From assembly GCA_965247455.1 (NCBI GenBank), contig CBDFHE010000015.1, positions 62,001 through 126,000 on the forward strand: a DNA stretch of 64,000 nt, read 5' to 3'. The notes under the pieces are model-generated. The model made no database searches and had not been told where the DNA came from. It saw only the letters and a list, made by a program, of their open reading frames with translations. How positions within the stretch are numbered: position 1 is the stretch's first letter; each line of letters opens with the position of its first letter. This document shows, piece by piece, positions 28,829 through 37,649 of this stretch. Made by a program: the position numbers and the translations under genes. This DNA comes from JACZYA01 sp965247455 (GTDB lineage Bacteria > Acidobacteriota > Terriglobia > Acidiferrales > 2-02-FULL-67-57).

Positions 28829-29305
28829 GTGAAATACAGCCGCTTTGAAGAGTTGCCGGTTTGGAACGCTGCCATCGAGCTGGCACAACGGGTGCTGGCT
28901 TTGACCTCGAATCGCGCCTTCGCGCGTCAACCGAGCCTTCGAAGCCAAATCGAACGCGCAGCAGTCTCCGTGTCAAACAATATAGCGGAGGGATTTGAGC
29001 GTGGCACCACGCAGGAGTTGCTCACGTTTCTTTACATTGCGCGCGGCTCGGCAGGCGAGGTTCGCTCCATGCTGTGCCTTTTTGAGCGTCTGCCTGCGTT
29101 TTGCGAGTTGAAATCTGAAATCTCAAATTTGAAATCAGCCGCCGAAGCGATATCCCGCCAACTGCGCGGCTGGGCGGATTCGCTGCAAAACAGCCCGATC
29201 AAGGGCCAGCGTTACCTGACGGAGAAAACGCGCCGCCTGGCGCAGTCTGCTCGCGAACGGGATGAGTTCTTGCAGGAGCTTCGCCGCGCGCAGAGGCGGA
29301 GTTGA
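28829..29305 (+). CDS. Four-helix-bundle protein (23S rRNA intervening-sequence type)
   Basis: The 158-residue helical protein belongs to the family named after ORFs in 23S rRNA intervening sequences. Signature parts are FEELPVWNAAIELAQRVLAL, LRSQIERAAVSVSNNIAEGF and FLYIARGSAGEVRSML. Its biochemical role is unknown; the fold forms a pentamer in solved relatives. It lies between BMC-P genes 2 and 3, bordered by dispersed repeats, and its own codons at 29108-29140 are made of the repeat word aaatctgaaatctcaaattt. It therefore looks like an inserted cassette rather than a shell component. Confidence 0.88.
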   Translation: MKYSRFEELPVWNAAIELAQRVLALTSNRAFARQPSLRSQIERAAVSVSNNIAEGFERGTTQELLTFLYIARGSAGEVRSMLCLFERLPAFCELKSEISNLKSAAEAISRQLRGWADSLQNSPIKGQRYLTEKTRRLAQSARERDEFLQELRRAQRRS

Positions 29306-29309
29306 TGCC

Positions 29310-29591
29310 GTGTTGATTGGGCGAGTCATCGGTGAGGTGTGGGCGACACAGAAGCACGCGTCGCACGAGGGGCAGAAGATTCTCTACGTGCAGCCGCTCG
29401 ACCTCGACGGTGCCGAGAAGGGCGACCCGGTGCTGGCGCTGGACGCCGTGGACGCGGGCGTGGGCGAGCGGGTGCTGGTCACCATGGAGGGCTTCTCTGC
29501 TATGACGGCCGTCGGCCGCCCCAACTCCCCCATCTCCACCGCCGTCATCGGCGTCATCGACGCGGTCGAACTCGAATCCGGGACGGTCTGA
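29310..29591 (+). CDS. EutN/CcmL vertex protein 3 (BMC-P)
   Basis: The 93-residue protein has the BMC-P pattern LIGRVIGEVWATQKHASHEG, PVLALDAVDAGVGERVLVT and ISTAVIGVIDAVEL. I place the start at GTG 29310, with GGAG nine bases upstream; the frame is open further upstream within the four-helix-bundle gene, but that part has no family resemblance. It starts 5 bp after that gene. Three distinct pentamer genes with one hexamer gene is the set expected of a small metabolosome. Confidence 0.9.
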   Translation: MLIGRVIGEVWATQKHASHEGQKILYVQPLDLDGAEKGDPVLALDAVDAGVGERVLVTMEGFSAMTAVGRPNSPISTAVIGVIDAVELESGTV

Positions 29592-29710
29592 CACCCTCAG
29601 TTCGCCTGCGGCGTCGAAGCAACTCTGGCGGTGATTGACAGTGTGGTGCCCATCTTGAATAATGCGCGCGAAACTTCCCGTGGTTGAGGGAGCGGGGCGA
29701 GTCGGCGCGA

Positions 29711-30304
29711 ATGATTGGGCACCTGCACGGTTCACTGCTAGCGAAGAAACCCTACCAGATTGTTCTCGACGTGGGCGGGGTGGGTTACCAGTTGCGCGTG
29801 CCCTACTCCACCTCGCAACTGCCCGCCATCGGCAAGGAGCTGGCGCTGGTGGTGCACACGCACGTGCGCGAGGACGCCATCACCCTCTACGGCTTCAAGA
29901 GCCCGGCGGAGCGCGACGCCTTCTACCAATTGTTGAAGGTTAAGAGCGTGGGCCCGAAGATGGCGCTGATGGCGCTGGCGGCGCACTCACCCGTGGACAT
30001 CGCCAGCGCCGTGCGGCGCAATAATCCCTTGGCGCTGGTGGTGCCGGGCATCGGGCGCAAAACCGCTGAGCGCATTGTGCAGGAGTTGCGCGACACTTTT
30101 GCGGCGGCGACCGAGCCGGAGCCCGCGGGCGCGCCGCTGAGCGCGGCGGCGGAGGAGGCGGCTTCGGCGTTGGAGAACATGGGCTGCGAGGCAAAACTGG
30201 CCGCCAAGGCGGTGCAGGTGGTGCTACAATCGGGCACGCACAGCGATACGTTTGAAGCACTGATGAAAGGGGCGTTGCAGTGGCTAAGGGAAAAGAGGCG
30301 CTGA
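29711..30304 (+). CDS. ruvA: Holliday junction DNA helicase subunit RuvA
   Basis: RuvA binds the four-way junction and recruits the RuvB motor. The 197-residue protein begins MIGHLHGSLLAKKP at ATG 29711, the usual RuvA N-terminus; a frame open from 29684 is not needed. The OB-fold domain, two helix-hairpin-helix motifs (LKVKSVGPKMALM and VPGIGRKTAERIV) and a C-terminal RuvB-binding domain (about 150-197) are present. It overlaps ruvB by 25 bp. ruvC is not in this window. Confidence 0.95.
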   Translation: MIGHLHGSLLAKKPYQIVLDVGGVGYQLRVPYSTSQLPAIGKELALVVHTHVREDAITLYGFKSPAERDAFYQLLKVKSVGPKMALMALAAHSPVDIASAVRRNNPLALVVPGIGRKTAERIVQELRDTFAAATEPEPAGAPLSAAAEEAASALENMGCEAKLAAKAVQVVLQSGTHSDTFEALMKGALQWLREKRR

Positions 30305-31353
30305 GCGTTGGCCCGCACAAAGCCGGCGAGGCGGAAGGGATTCTCTCCGGCGCGGCGCTGGACGAAGACCGTCAGTTTGAAGTCAGCGTCCGCCCCCGCA
30401 CGCTAGGAGAGTTCATCGGGCAGGCGCGGCTGAAGGAAAACCTCGCCATCGCGGTGGAAGCGGCACGCACGCGCGGCGACGCGCTCGACCACGTGCTGCT
30501 GAGCGGCCCGCCCGGCCTGGGCAAGACCACCCTGGCGCAAATCCTGGCCAACGAGTTGGGCGTGCACATCGAAACCACCTCCGGGCCGGTGCTGGAGCGC
30601 CCGCTCGACCTCTCCACCATTCTTTCCATTCTGGGGCCGCGGCAGGTGCTCTTTATTGACGAGCTGCACCGGCTGCTGCCGACGGTGGAGGAAATCCTCT
30701 ACCCGGCGCTGGAAGATTTCAAGATTGACATGATCGTGGGCAAAGGCCCGGGCGCGCGGGCGCAGGTGTTCCGCCTGGAGCGGTTCACGCTGGTGGGCGC
30801 CACCACGCGCACCGGCCTGATTACCAAGCCGCTGCTCTCGCGTTTCGGCATCGTCCACCGGCTGGACTTTTACTCGGCGGAAGATTTGCAGACCATCGTC
30901 ACGCGCTCGGCGAAGATTTTGGAGATTGGCATCGACGGCGGCGGCGCGGAGGAAATCGCGCGGCGCTCGCGCGGCACCCCCCGCATCGCCAACCGGCTGC
31001 TGCGGCGTGTGCGCGACTTCGCTCAAGTGCGCGCCGACGGGAGCGTCACCCGCCCGGTGGCGCAGGAAGCGCTGGAGATGCTGGAGGTGGACTCCTACGG
31101 TCTGGACGAGATGGACCGCAAGCTGCTGCTGACCATCATCGACAAGTACGGCGGCGGGCCGGTGGGCGTGGGCACCATCGCCGCTTCGGTGAGCGAAGAG
31201 TCCGACGCTATCGAAGAGGTCTACGAGCCTTACCTGTTGCAGATCGGCTTCCTCAGCCGCACCCCGCGCGGCCGCATGGCAACCGAACTCGCCTACAAAC
31301 ACCTCGGTCGCCTCCCCGCCGGCGCTTCCTCCACCTCCCTCTTCGGTTCGTGA
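30280..31353 (+). CDS. ruvB: Holliday junction DNA helicase subunit RuvB
   Basis: The 357-residue AAA+ ATPase drives branch migration with RuvA. It starts at GTG 30280. Walker A is GPPGLGKT at residues 76-83, Walker B is VLFIDELHRL, sensor 1 lies in LVGATTRTGLITKPLLSRFG, and the arginine finger region in GTPRIANRLLRRVRD. A C-terminal winged helix (LLLTIIDKYGGGPVGVGTIA) binds DNA. Length is slightly above average because of the N-terminus. The overlap with ruvA makes translational coupling likely. Confidence 0.97.
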   Translation: MAKGKEALSVGPHKAGEAEGILSGAALDEDRQFEVSVRPRTLGEFIGQARLKENLAIAVEAARTRGDALDHVLLSGPPGLGKTTLAQILANELGVHIETTSGPVLERPLDLSTILSILGPRQVLFIDELHRLLPTVEEILYPALEDFKIDMIVGKGPGARAQVFRLERFTLVGATTRTGLITKPLLSRFGIVHRLDFYSAEDLQTIVTRSAKILEIGIDGGGAEEIARRSRGTPRIANRLLRRVRDFAQVRADGSVTRPVAQEALEMLEVDSYGLDEMDRKLLLTIIDKYGGGPVGVGTIAASVSEESDAIEEVYEPYLLQIGFLSRTPRGRMATELAYKHLGRLPAGASSTSLFGS

Positions 31354-31446
31354 CAGTTTTTTCCTTGTGCCAATCCTTCGCGCGTTGACTTTCCTGCCGG
31401 CTGTGCTCTAATACGCGCATCTTTGGCGGCGCGCGAGGCGGTTGCT

Positions 31447-33366
31447 ATGGGTTTTCTTTTCCTCGGGCTCCTCATCGTTTTCCTTCTATTGGTCAGCCCG
31501 ATTCTGGCCTATCGAGCCTACGTGCGCGTGCGGGAGTTGGAAAAGCAAAGCAAGGCAGCAGAGACGGGAAACGTTGAGGCCCGCTTGGCCGCGCTGGAGC
31601 GTCAGTTGGGCGAGTTGAACCGCAGACTGGCCGAGGCTAGTGCAGCCGCGGTTGCCGCCCGGCTGCCGGTTCCGGCGGAAGCTGTTCCGCCCACCCCGCC
31701 TTCGCCACGCCCACCGGCAGCGCCGCCTGCTACACAGCTTCCTGTGCGCCCGCTGCGGCAAAGCACTGAGCCGCCTGCTCCGCCAGCCGCGCCCGCCGGC
31801 GGGCTCGACCTGGAGACGCTGATTGCCGGTCGCTGGCTGAATCGCATTGGCATCGCCGCCGTGTTGCTGGCGGTGGCCTTCTTCCTGAAGTACGCCTTCG
31901 ACAACAACTGGGTGGGTCCGGGCGGGCGCGTGGCCATTGGGTTGCTGGCCGGCACCGGCCTGCTGGTTTACAGCCAATGGTTGCTCGGTCGCGGCTATCG
32001 CTACTTCGCCGATGGCATGACGGGACTGGGCGGGGGCGTTCTCTACCTTTCGCTCTACGCGGCCTGGGACTACTACCACCTGGTGCCGCAGGGCGTGGCC
32101 TTCGCGGGCATGATCGTGGTGACCGGCGCCTTGATTGCCATCGCGGTGGGGCGCGACTCTCAACCCATCGCATTTCTGGCGCTGATCGGCGGCTTCCTGA
32201 CCCCGATGCTGCTCAGCACCGGCCGCGACGCGCAGGTTGAGTTGTTCACCTACCTTGCCGTGCTGAACGCCGGCCTGCTGGCGCTGGCGCGGGCGCGCAA
32301 CTGGCGTGCCCTGGAACCGGTGGCCTTACTCTGGACCATCATTTGTTACTCCGGCTGGTACGAAGCCTTCTACGACGTTTCCAAACTCGTCCGCACCAGC
32401 TTCTTCGCCACACTCTTCTTCGCGGAGTTTGCCGCGCTGCCGGTGGTGCGCAGCCGGCGCGAGGACAAACTGCGGGGCGAGCAGGTGTTTCTGGTGCTCC
32501 TCAACGCCACTTGGTTCCTGCTGGCGCTGCACGCCATGCTCTACCGCCAACACCGCTGGGCCCTGACGGTGGCGGTGCTGCTGCTGGCGGCGGCCCATCT
32601 GGGGGTCACGCGGCTGTTTCCACCCACGAAATTGAAGGAGCTCTCCGCCACCCGGTTGTTGTTCGCGGGGCTGGCGCTCACCTTCGTTACGCTGGCGATT
32701 CCCATCCGGCTGGAAGGCAAATGGATCACCATCGCCTGGGCGGTCGAGGGCGCCGTTTTCATCTGGAGCGGCTTGCGCGCGCAACTGCGGCTGCTGCGAG
32801 GCGCCGGCCTGCTCCTGTTCGGTGTGGTGGCACTGCGCCTGTTGTTGATTTCCATTCCGGCCGAGCAGTTCCTGCTCAACGCGCGCTTCGGAACCTTTGC
32901 GGTTACGGTGGCCTGCTTCGCCGCCGCGCTGTTCTTCGTGCGCCGCAACGAAGTTTCTTTGTCGGACGACGAATGCAATCTGTTCGCTGCCGTGGGAGTG
33001 GCTGTCAATGTCTTCGCCCTGTGGGCGCTTTCGATGGAAGTCTGGGACGTCTTCGGCCGGATGCAGACCGCCTCCAGCGTCGGCATCGATCCCAGACTGG
33101 CGCAGCAACTGGCGCTCTCGCTACTCTGGACTCTTTATGCCACCGCGTTGATTGCGGTTGGGGTGCGCAACAGTCTTCCGCCGCTGCGCTGGCAGGGGCT
33201 GGCACTGTTTGGGCTGGTGGTGGGGAAGGTTTTCCTGCTCGACCTCTCCTTCTTGGAGCGTGGCTACCGCATCATCTCCTTCATGGTGCTGGGCGTGGTG
33301 TTGCTGGTGGTGTCATTCTTCTACCAAAAGCGGCTGGCTGCCAGTCGCACGCAGGGCAAGTTGTGA
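31447..33366 (+). CDS. DUF2339 multi-pass membrane protein
   Basis: The 639-residue protein starts at ATG 31447 with one TM helix, followed by a short coiled coil (about 25-65) and a proline-rich linker (about 75-120). Then come many TM helices, from KYAFDNNWVGPGGRVAIGLLAG to the C-terminus, with FADGMTGLGGGVLYLSLYAAW typical of DUF2339. The family has no established function. The following DUF3999 gene overlaps its stop, a pairing seen in other bacteria, so the two products probably act together in the envelope. Confidence 0.85.
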   Translation: MGFLFLGLLIVFLLLVSPILAYRAYVRVRELEKQSKAAETGNVEARLAALERQLGELNRRLAEASAAAVAARLPVPAEAVPPTPPSPRPPAAPPATQLPVRPLRQSTEPPAPPAAPAGGLDLETLIAGRWLNRIGIAAVLLAVAFFLKYAFDNNWVGPGGRVAIGLLAGTGLLVYSQWLLGRGYRYFADGMTGLGGGVLYLSLYAAWDYYHLVPQGVAFAGMIVVTGALIAIAVGRDSQPIAFLALIGGFLTPMLLSTGRDAQVELFTYLAVLNAGLLALARARNWRALEPVALLWTIICYSGWYEAFYDVSKLVRTSFFATLFFAEFAALPVVRSRREDKLRGEQVFLVLLNATWFLLALHAMLYRQHRWALTVAVLLLAAAHLGVTRLFPPTKLKELSATRLLFAGLALTFVTLAIPIRLEGKWITIAWAVEGAVFIWSGLRAQLRLLRGAGLLLFGVVALRLLLISIPAEQFLLNARFGTFAVTVACFAAALFFVRRNEVSLSDDECNLFAAVGVAVNVFALWALSMEVWDVFGRMQTASSVGIDPRLAQQLALSLLWTLYATALIAVGVRNSLPPLRWQGLALFGLVVGKVFLLDLSFLERGYRIISFMVLGVVLLVVSFFYQKRLAASRTQGKL

Positions 33367-34613
33367 AACGAGCCCTCCTCGCAATCTTCTTTCTTTGCGC
33401 GCTGGCGGCCTTGGGGGTCGAAGCCCAGCTCCCCGCCGCTTGGCAGAACTGGCACTACTCGCGGCCGATTGCGCTCGAGCCGGCATCCGAGCCGCGCCTG
33501 GTGCGGGTGTCCTTGCCGATGGCAGTGTACGGGCAAGCACAAACGAGCCTGGCCGACGTGCGCGTGATCGACGATGCGGGCAACGAAGTGCCCCACGTCC
33601 TCTACGCCCGGCGGGGGCAGAAGACGCGCGAGTGGCGCAGCGCGCGCTTGAGCGAAGTCGGCTTCGTGCCCGGCCGCTACACCACCTTGGTGGTTGACAC
33701 CGGTGAGGATGACGCACTCCACAACTCGGTGGAGATCGAGACGGATGAAAAAGAGTTCATGGTCTGGGTGGAAATCGCGGCCAGCGACGACCGGAAGAGC
33801 TGGCGCGTCGTGCGCGAGCGCGCTCCCATCTACCGATTCGAGAAAGATGGCTTGGAAGGCACGCAGGCCATTTCCTACCCGGAAACGCGGTCACGTTGGT
33901 TGCGCGTCCGTATTCTCGAGGGCGACAAGCAGTTTCCCGTGCGCGCCTGCCGCACCGCGCTCGAGTTGGTGGAAGAGGCGGAGAGGACCCTTCTGCCGGT
34001 GAATCCGGAGCTTCAACCGGATGCACGGGCACAGGAGAGTCGTTGGCAGGTGGACCTGGGCGTCGCGCGCGTGCCTGTCTCGGCGGTGCGCTTTGAGGCC
34101 GCCCAGGCGGAGTTTCATCGCGCGGTTCGCATCAGCATGAGCGAAGGCGGAAAGACTTGGCGGAATGTGGGCCGCGGCGCCATCTACCGCTACCGGGAAC
34201 CTCGTGGCGACCAGCCCCGCAGTTCCTTGCAGGTGGAGTTTCGCGAAGCGCGCGGGCGCTACTGGCGCGTCACCATTTTCAACCGCAACGACGTTCCGAT
34301 TGAAGGCCTGCGCGTGCAGCTCGCCGGTACGCCTCGCCATGTCGTTTTCCGCCAGCAGCCCGGTGGGAGCTATCGGTTGCTCTACGGCAATAGCAGGATC
34401 AAAGCACCCGAGTACGAGCTGGCGCGGCTGACTGCGCGGGAAGAACTCGAGGTCGCATTCTCCGGCAGCCTGGGCGAGGCAGAAATCAACTCCGCCTACG
34501 TCAACCCGGAGCCGTGGACCGAGCAGCACCCCGTGGTTCTCTGGGTCGCGCTCGGCATCGCCGTCGCTGTGCTGGGCGTGCTGGCGCTGCGCTCGCTCCG
34601 CACGCAGCAGTAA
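33363..34613 (+). CDS. DUF3999 exported protein, C-terminal TM anchor
   Basis: The 416-residue protein starts at GTG 33363, overlapping the DUF2339 stop. A signal peptide (KRALLAIFFLCALAALGVEA) precedes a large beta-rich extracytoplasmic region with two discoidin-like modules (SVEIETDEKEFMVWVEIAAS and AVRISMSEGGKTWRNVGRG). A single TM helix near the C-terminus (VVLWVALGIAVAVLGVLAL) anchors it. The family usually partners DUF2339 proteins. The role is unknown; it may bind sugars or wall components. Confidence 0.82.
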   Translation: MKRALLAIFFLCALAALGVEAQLPAAWQNWHYSRPIALEPASEPRLVRVSLPMAVYGQAQTSLADVRVIDDAGNEVPHVLYARRGQKTREWRSARLSEVGFVPGRYTTLVVDTGEDDALHNSVEIETDEKEFMVWVEIAASDDRKSWRVVRERAPIYRFEKDGLEGTQAISYPETRSRWLRVRILEGDKQFPVRACRTALELVEEAERTLLPVNPELQPDARAQESRWQVDLGVARVPVSAVRFEAAQAEFHRAVRISMSEGGKTWRNVGRGAIYRYREPRGDQPRSSLQVEFREARGRYWRVTIFNRNDVPIEGLRVQLAGTPRHVVFRQQPGGSYRLLYGNSRIKAPEYELARLTAREELEVAFSGSLGEAEINSAYVNPEPWTEQHPVVLWVALGIAVAVLGVLALRSLRTQQ

Positions 34614-34813
34614 GCCACGTACAATCGTAGGGCGGGCATTTCTTTTCGCAGCAGGGGAGACTTCCTGTCTGCCGGAAAAGCCCGCAGGCAGGCGCCTCAG
34701 AGCAGCGTAAAAATACCTGAGCTGCTGAGTTACTTTTCTGCGGGAATTTTCCTCTTTACTGGTGGGGCAGACATTCTTGTCTGCCGGTGGTTCGGAGCAA
34801 GACTTGCGCGTCG
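34614..34813. repeat. Intergenic dispersed repeats
   Basis: A third copy of the gcagacattcttgtctgc palindrome lies at 34767-34784, preceded by ggtgg. Near 34655 is a partial copy (gacttcctgtctgccgg), followed by gcccgcaggcaggc at 34679. No gene is seen between the two convergent neighbours. Confidence 0.6.
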
Positions 34814-35908
34814 CTACTGCGGGGGGCCGAGGTAGTAGCCGGGGCGGGTGCGGTGGGAGACACCGCGGCGGGAGACGCGAATCTGGATGCGGTGGAAGCC
34901 CCGCTGGCTGCGGTTGCTGGGCCGGTAGCTGACCAAGTATTGATTGTGCAGGTCCTGCCCGATGAGATTGAGGGCTTGCTCGAACGTGCCGCGCGAGAAC
35001 GGCCGGTAGCTCAGCCCGCCCGTCCCCTGCGCGTACATCTCCAGCACATTGCCTTTGACGGTTCTTTGGGTCGTGCGCACCAACTCTTCAATGGCGCGCC
35101 CCAGGTTCACGCGCGAGTGCTGCCGCTGGGCCTCGGTGCTGGGCGTTTCCGGTCGGCCTGGAATGGGCGGACGCGGAAACACGCCAGGCGGATAGGGTGA
35201 GTCGCGCACGGGCGTTTCTTCGGGGCGACGCAGCCAGTCAGCTTGCACGCGGCTGAGCGCCACGGTGTAGACGCTGATGCCGGCCAGTTGCGCCAGCCGC
35301 AGCGGCTCGCCGACGGGAATAGCGCTGCCGTTGTTCCGGGGTTCAGTGACGGCGACAATCACCGGGCGGTGGTCCTGGGAGCGCGCAAGCAACAGGTTCA
35401 CCGCCAGGTCGAGCGCGTCGGCCAGCCGGGTTTCGTTCCCGCCCGGCTGAATTCGCTCCACCGCCTTGGTAATCTCGTCCACGTCGGAGGTGAACTCCTG
35501 CCGCAGCATCACCTCACTGTCGAAGGTGACCACAGCCGCCTCGCCGAACTGCCCCATGATGTAGCTGGTGAAGAGAATGCCGCTCTGCCGCAGCCGGTCG
35601 AGCAGGGGCTTCACCGTCTGGGAAGTGTCGAGCAGGATGACGAGCGAGATGGGTTGCTCGGCCAGCTCAAAGTTGGCGATTTGTTGCGGCACCCCGTTGT
35701 CCAGTACCTGGATTTCACTGCGGGTCAGGTCGTAGATGTACTCGCCGCGCGCATCGCGCACCACCAGCGGCGCGGTGACCATCTCCACCGCCACCCGCAG
35801 GCGAAACTCTTCCTGCGGACCGGTGGGCGTTTTCTGCTCGCGTTCCGGCTGCTGGGCTGCCAGCCCCAGCGCCAGCAGCAAGGCCATTGTCAGCGACAGC
35901 TTGCGCAT
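34814..35908 (-). CDS. Exported protein with VWFA-related acidobacterial domain
   Basis: The 364-residue protein has a signal peptide (about 1-18). The domain begins with VEMVTAPLVVRDARGEYIYD and LTRSEIQVLDNGVPQQI, the diagnostic start of the VWFA-related acidobacterial family. A MIDAS-like DTSQT and a later AAVVTFDSEV follow. Residues 315-364 are arginine-rich with QYLVSYRPSNRSQRGFHRIQ, the usual C-terminus. Such proteins are exported and probably mediate metal-dependent protein contacts. It is a paralogue of the IS-split protein at 19198-22536 but lacks its N-terminal domain. Confidence 0.85.
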   Translation of the reverse strand: MRKLSLTMALLLALGLAAQQPEREQKTPTGPQEEFRLRVAVEMVTAPLVVRDARGEYIYDLTRSEIQVLDNGVPQQIANFELAEQPISLVILLDTSQTVKPLLDRLRQSGILFTSYIMGQFGEAAVVTFDSEVMLRQEFTSDVDEITKAVERIQPGGNETRLADALDLAVNLLLARSQDHRPVIVAVTEPRNNGSAIPVGEPLRLAQLAGISVYTVALSRVQADWLRRPEETPVRDSPYPPGVFPRPPIPGRPETPSTEAQRQHSRVNLGRAIEELVRTTQRTVKGNVLEMYAQGTGGLSYRPFSRGTFEQALNLIGQDLHNQYLVSYRPSNRSQRGFHRIQIRVSRRGVSHRTRPGYYLGPPQ

Positions 35909-35969
35909 ACCCTACCTATGATGCACGCAGAGGCGGTGAAGGCAAAGCGACTTCTGGCGGGGGGGAACT

Positions 35970-37175
35970 CTAGGCCGCCTTCTTGGCGGGTTGCTCGGCG
36001 GAGGAGGCCCGCAGCACATCCAGGGCTTTCAGCACCGCAGGGTCGGCCGGCGCCGGCGGAGCGTGGCGGAGGGGCCGCAACGCCTCCTCGCCGTCGGGGC
36101 GTTCAATCGCAATGCTGGGTGTGACGGCGTTCCCCTGGATGGCTTCACCCGAGGGGCGGTAGTACTTGGCGACGGAGAGAATCAAGGCGGCGCCGTCGTC
36201 GAGCGGAATCAGCTTCTGCAATGCGCCCACACCGTAGCTGCGCTCGCCGATCACTTCGCCGCGCTGGTTGTCAAGCACAGCCGCGGCCAGCAGTTCGGCC
36301 GGTCCGGCGGTGCCGACGTTGATCAGCACGCTCACCGGCCCCCGCCAGAGGGTTTGGTCGGGATGGGCGGGGAAATCCAGGCGCGGGTATTGCTGGCCCT
36401 GAAGGTAACCGACCGAGCCGTCCTCCAGCAGCAGGCGCGCTGTCTCGATGCCTTCCTCCGCTTCGCCGGAAGCGCACCAGCGCAGGTCCAGAATCAGCTT
36501 GCGGGCACCGGCGGCTTCCAGCCGGCTCAGCACACGGCCAATCTCTCCCGCTTTCCCAGGGGTAAAGCTGGCCACTTTGAGGTAAGCGATGTCGTCCTCC
36601 AAGGTGGTGGAAACTACCTCGGTGGGCCGCACGCGGGTGCGAATCAACTCGAGCTGGAAGGGCTCGGTGCGGCGCTGCCGCACCACTGAGAATGTCACGC
36701 CCGTCCCGGGCTCGCCCGCCAGCAGCAGGCGCGCTTGCTCGATTGACATGCCGCGGCTGGAGAATCCCGCGATGGATTCCAGCATGTCGCCCGTGAGCAG
36801 CCCGGCGCGGGCGGCCGGACTGTCGGGCAGGGTGCTGATCACGATGAACATCCCGAAGCGCTTGGAGAACACCAAGCCGACGTCGCCTTCCGCCTGACCC
36901 TGCTTGGTTTTGTACTCGTCAAACTCGCGCGGGCTCAGGTAGCTGGAGTAGGGGTCGAGCGCTTCCAGCAAGCCGTGCAGCGCTCCGCGGGTCACCCGGT
37001 CGAGGTTGGGATCCTCCACGTAGTCGCTGCGGATGCGGCTCAGCACCTCGCTGAAAACCGCCAGTTGCTTGTAGGCGCCTTCCCCGGCGGTCTGGCCCAG
37101 CAGCGCTCCGATGACCACATAGAGCACCACCAGCAGCGAGACCCCCAGGACGCTTCCGCGTATGCACGCGCTCAC
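35970..37175 (-). CDS. S41 (CtpA-like) protein lacking catalytic Ser and Lys
   Basis: The 401-residue protein has an N-terminal signal/anchor (about 8-28), a PDZ domain (about 95-180, with DVGLVFSKRFGMFIVISTLP) and an S41 tail-specific protease domain (about 185-350). In active members the nucleophile lies in G-S/T-A-S-A and the general base in G-K-G. Here the same places read GTAGPAE (Gly at 291) and GVG (Val at 316), and DLRxNPGG has become DLRWCASGE. The rest of the fold (SVLINVG, AKYYRPSGEAIQ) is well kept. It is probably a non-catalytic paralogue, perhaps a chaperone or adaptor for cell-wall enzymes. Confidence 0.85.
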   Translation of the reverse strand: MSACIRGSVLGVSLLVVLYVVIGALLGQTAGEGAYKQLAVFSEVLSRIRSDYVEDPNLDRVTRGALHGLLEALDPYSSYLSPREFDEYKTKQGQAEGDVGLVFSKRFGMFIVISTLPDSPAARAGLLTGDMLESIAGFSSRGMSIEQARLLLAGEPGTGVTFSVVRQRRTEPFQLELIRTRVRPTEVVSTTLEDDIAYLKVASFTPGKAGEIGRVLSRLEAAGARKLILDLRWCASGEAEEGIETARLLLEDGSVGYLQGQQYPRLDFPAHPDQTLWRGPVSVLINVGTAGPAELLAAAVLDNQRGEVIGERSYGVGALQKLIPLDDGAALILSVAKYYRPSGEAIQGNAVTPSIAIERPDGEEALRPLRHAPPAPADPAVLKALDVLRASSAEQPAKKAA

Positions 37176-37649
37176 TTTCTCCTCCGTCAGAGAGCCACGG
37201 ACTCTCGCCCGGCTCTCTTTAGGTTAGACGCCGTCGGCAACGGTTGGTTGCCACCGCCCTCCCGTTCAAGTGTCAAGTATAGGGTTCGCCTGCCAAAAAC
37301 TCAATCCCCGGCCCGGTAGTGGGCTAATTTCATGTTGGCTTTTCCATTCCGGCACTCTCCTCTTGCGTCCAACCCGGTGGCCCTTCAGGGTGAGCCTTCA
37401 GGACGAGGCTTCTGCCCGAGGGCTCGCCCTGAAGGGCCGCTGGGCTGGACTAAATTGACGCACTACCCTTACCCGATCGGGGGGCATTAATTCCTGTTCG
37501 CATTGACCTTCCTGCGGCCTGGGCCTAACGTAGCTGGCTCTGCTGCCGATTTCTTATTCTTGGGAGTAGGTAAGGGGTCGAGTGTGTCCAACGATCAGGT
37601 CTCTTCCCCATGATTGGCCAGAGCCTTGTCCCTCACGGAGGAGAAGAGA
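37176..37649. repeat. Intergenic region with dispersed repeat 37367-37457
   Basis: At 37367-37457 lies a repeat beginning gtccaacccggtggccc and ending ccgctgggctggactaaatt. Its right half is nearly the same as 55626-55680. It contains inverted arms ccttcagggtgag and ctcgccctgaagg. No gene is seen. The promoter of the 37650 gene should lie at the right end of the gap. Confidence 0.65.
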
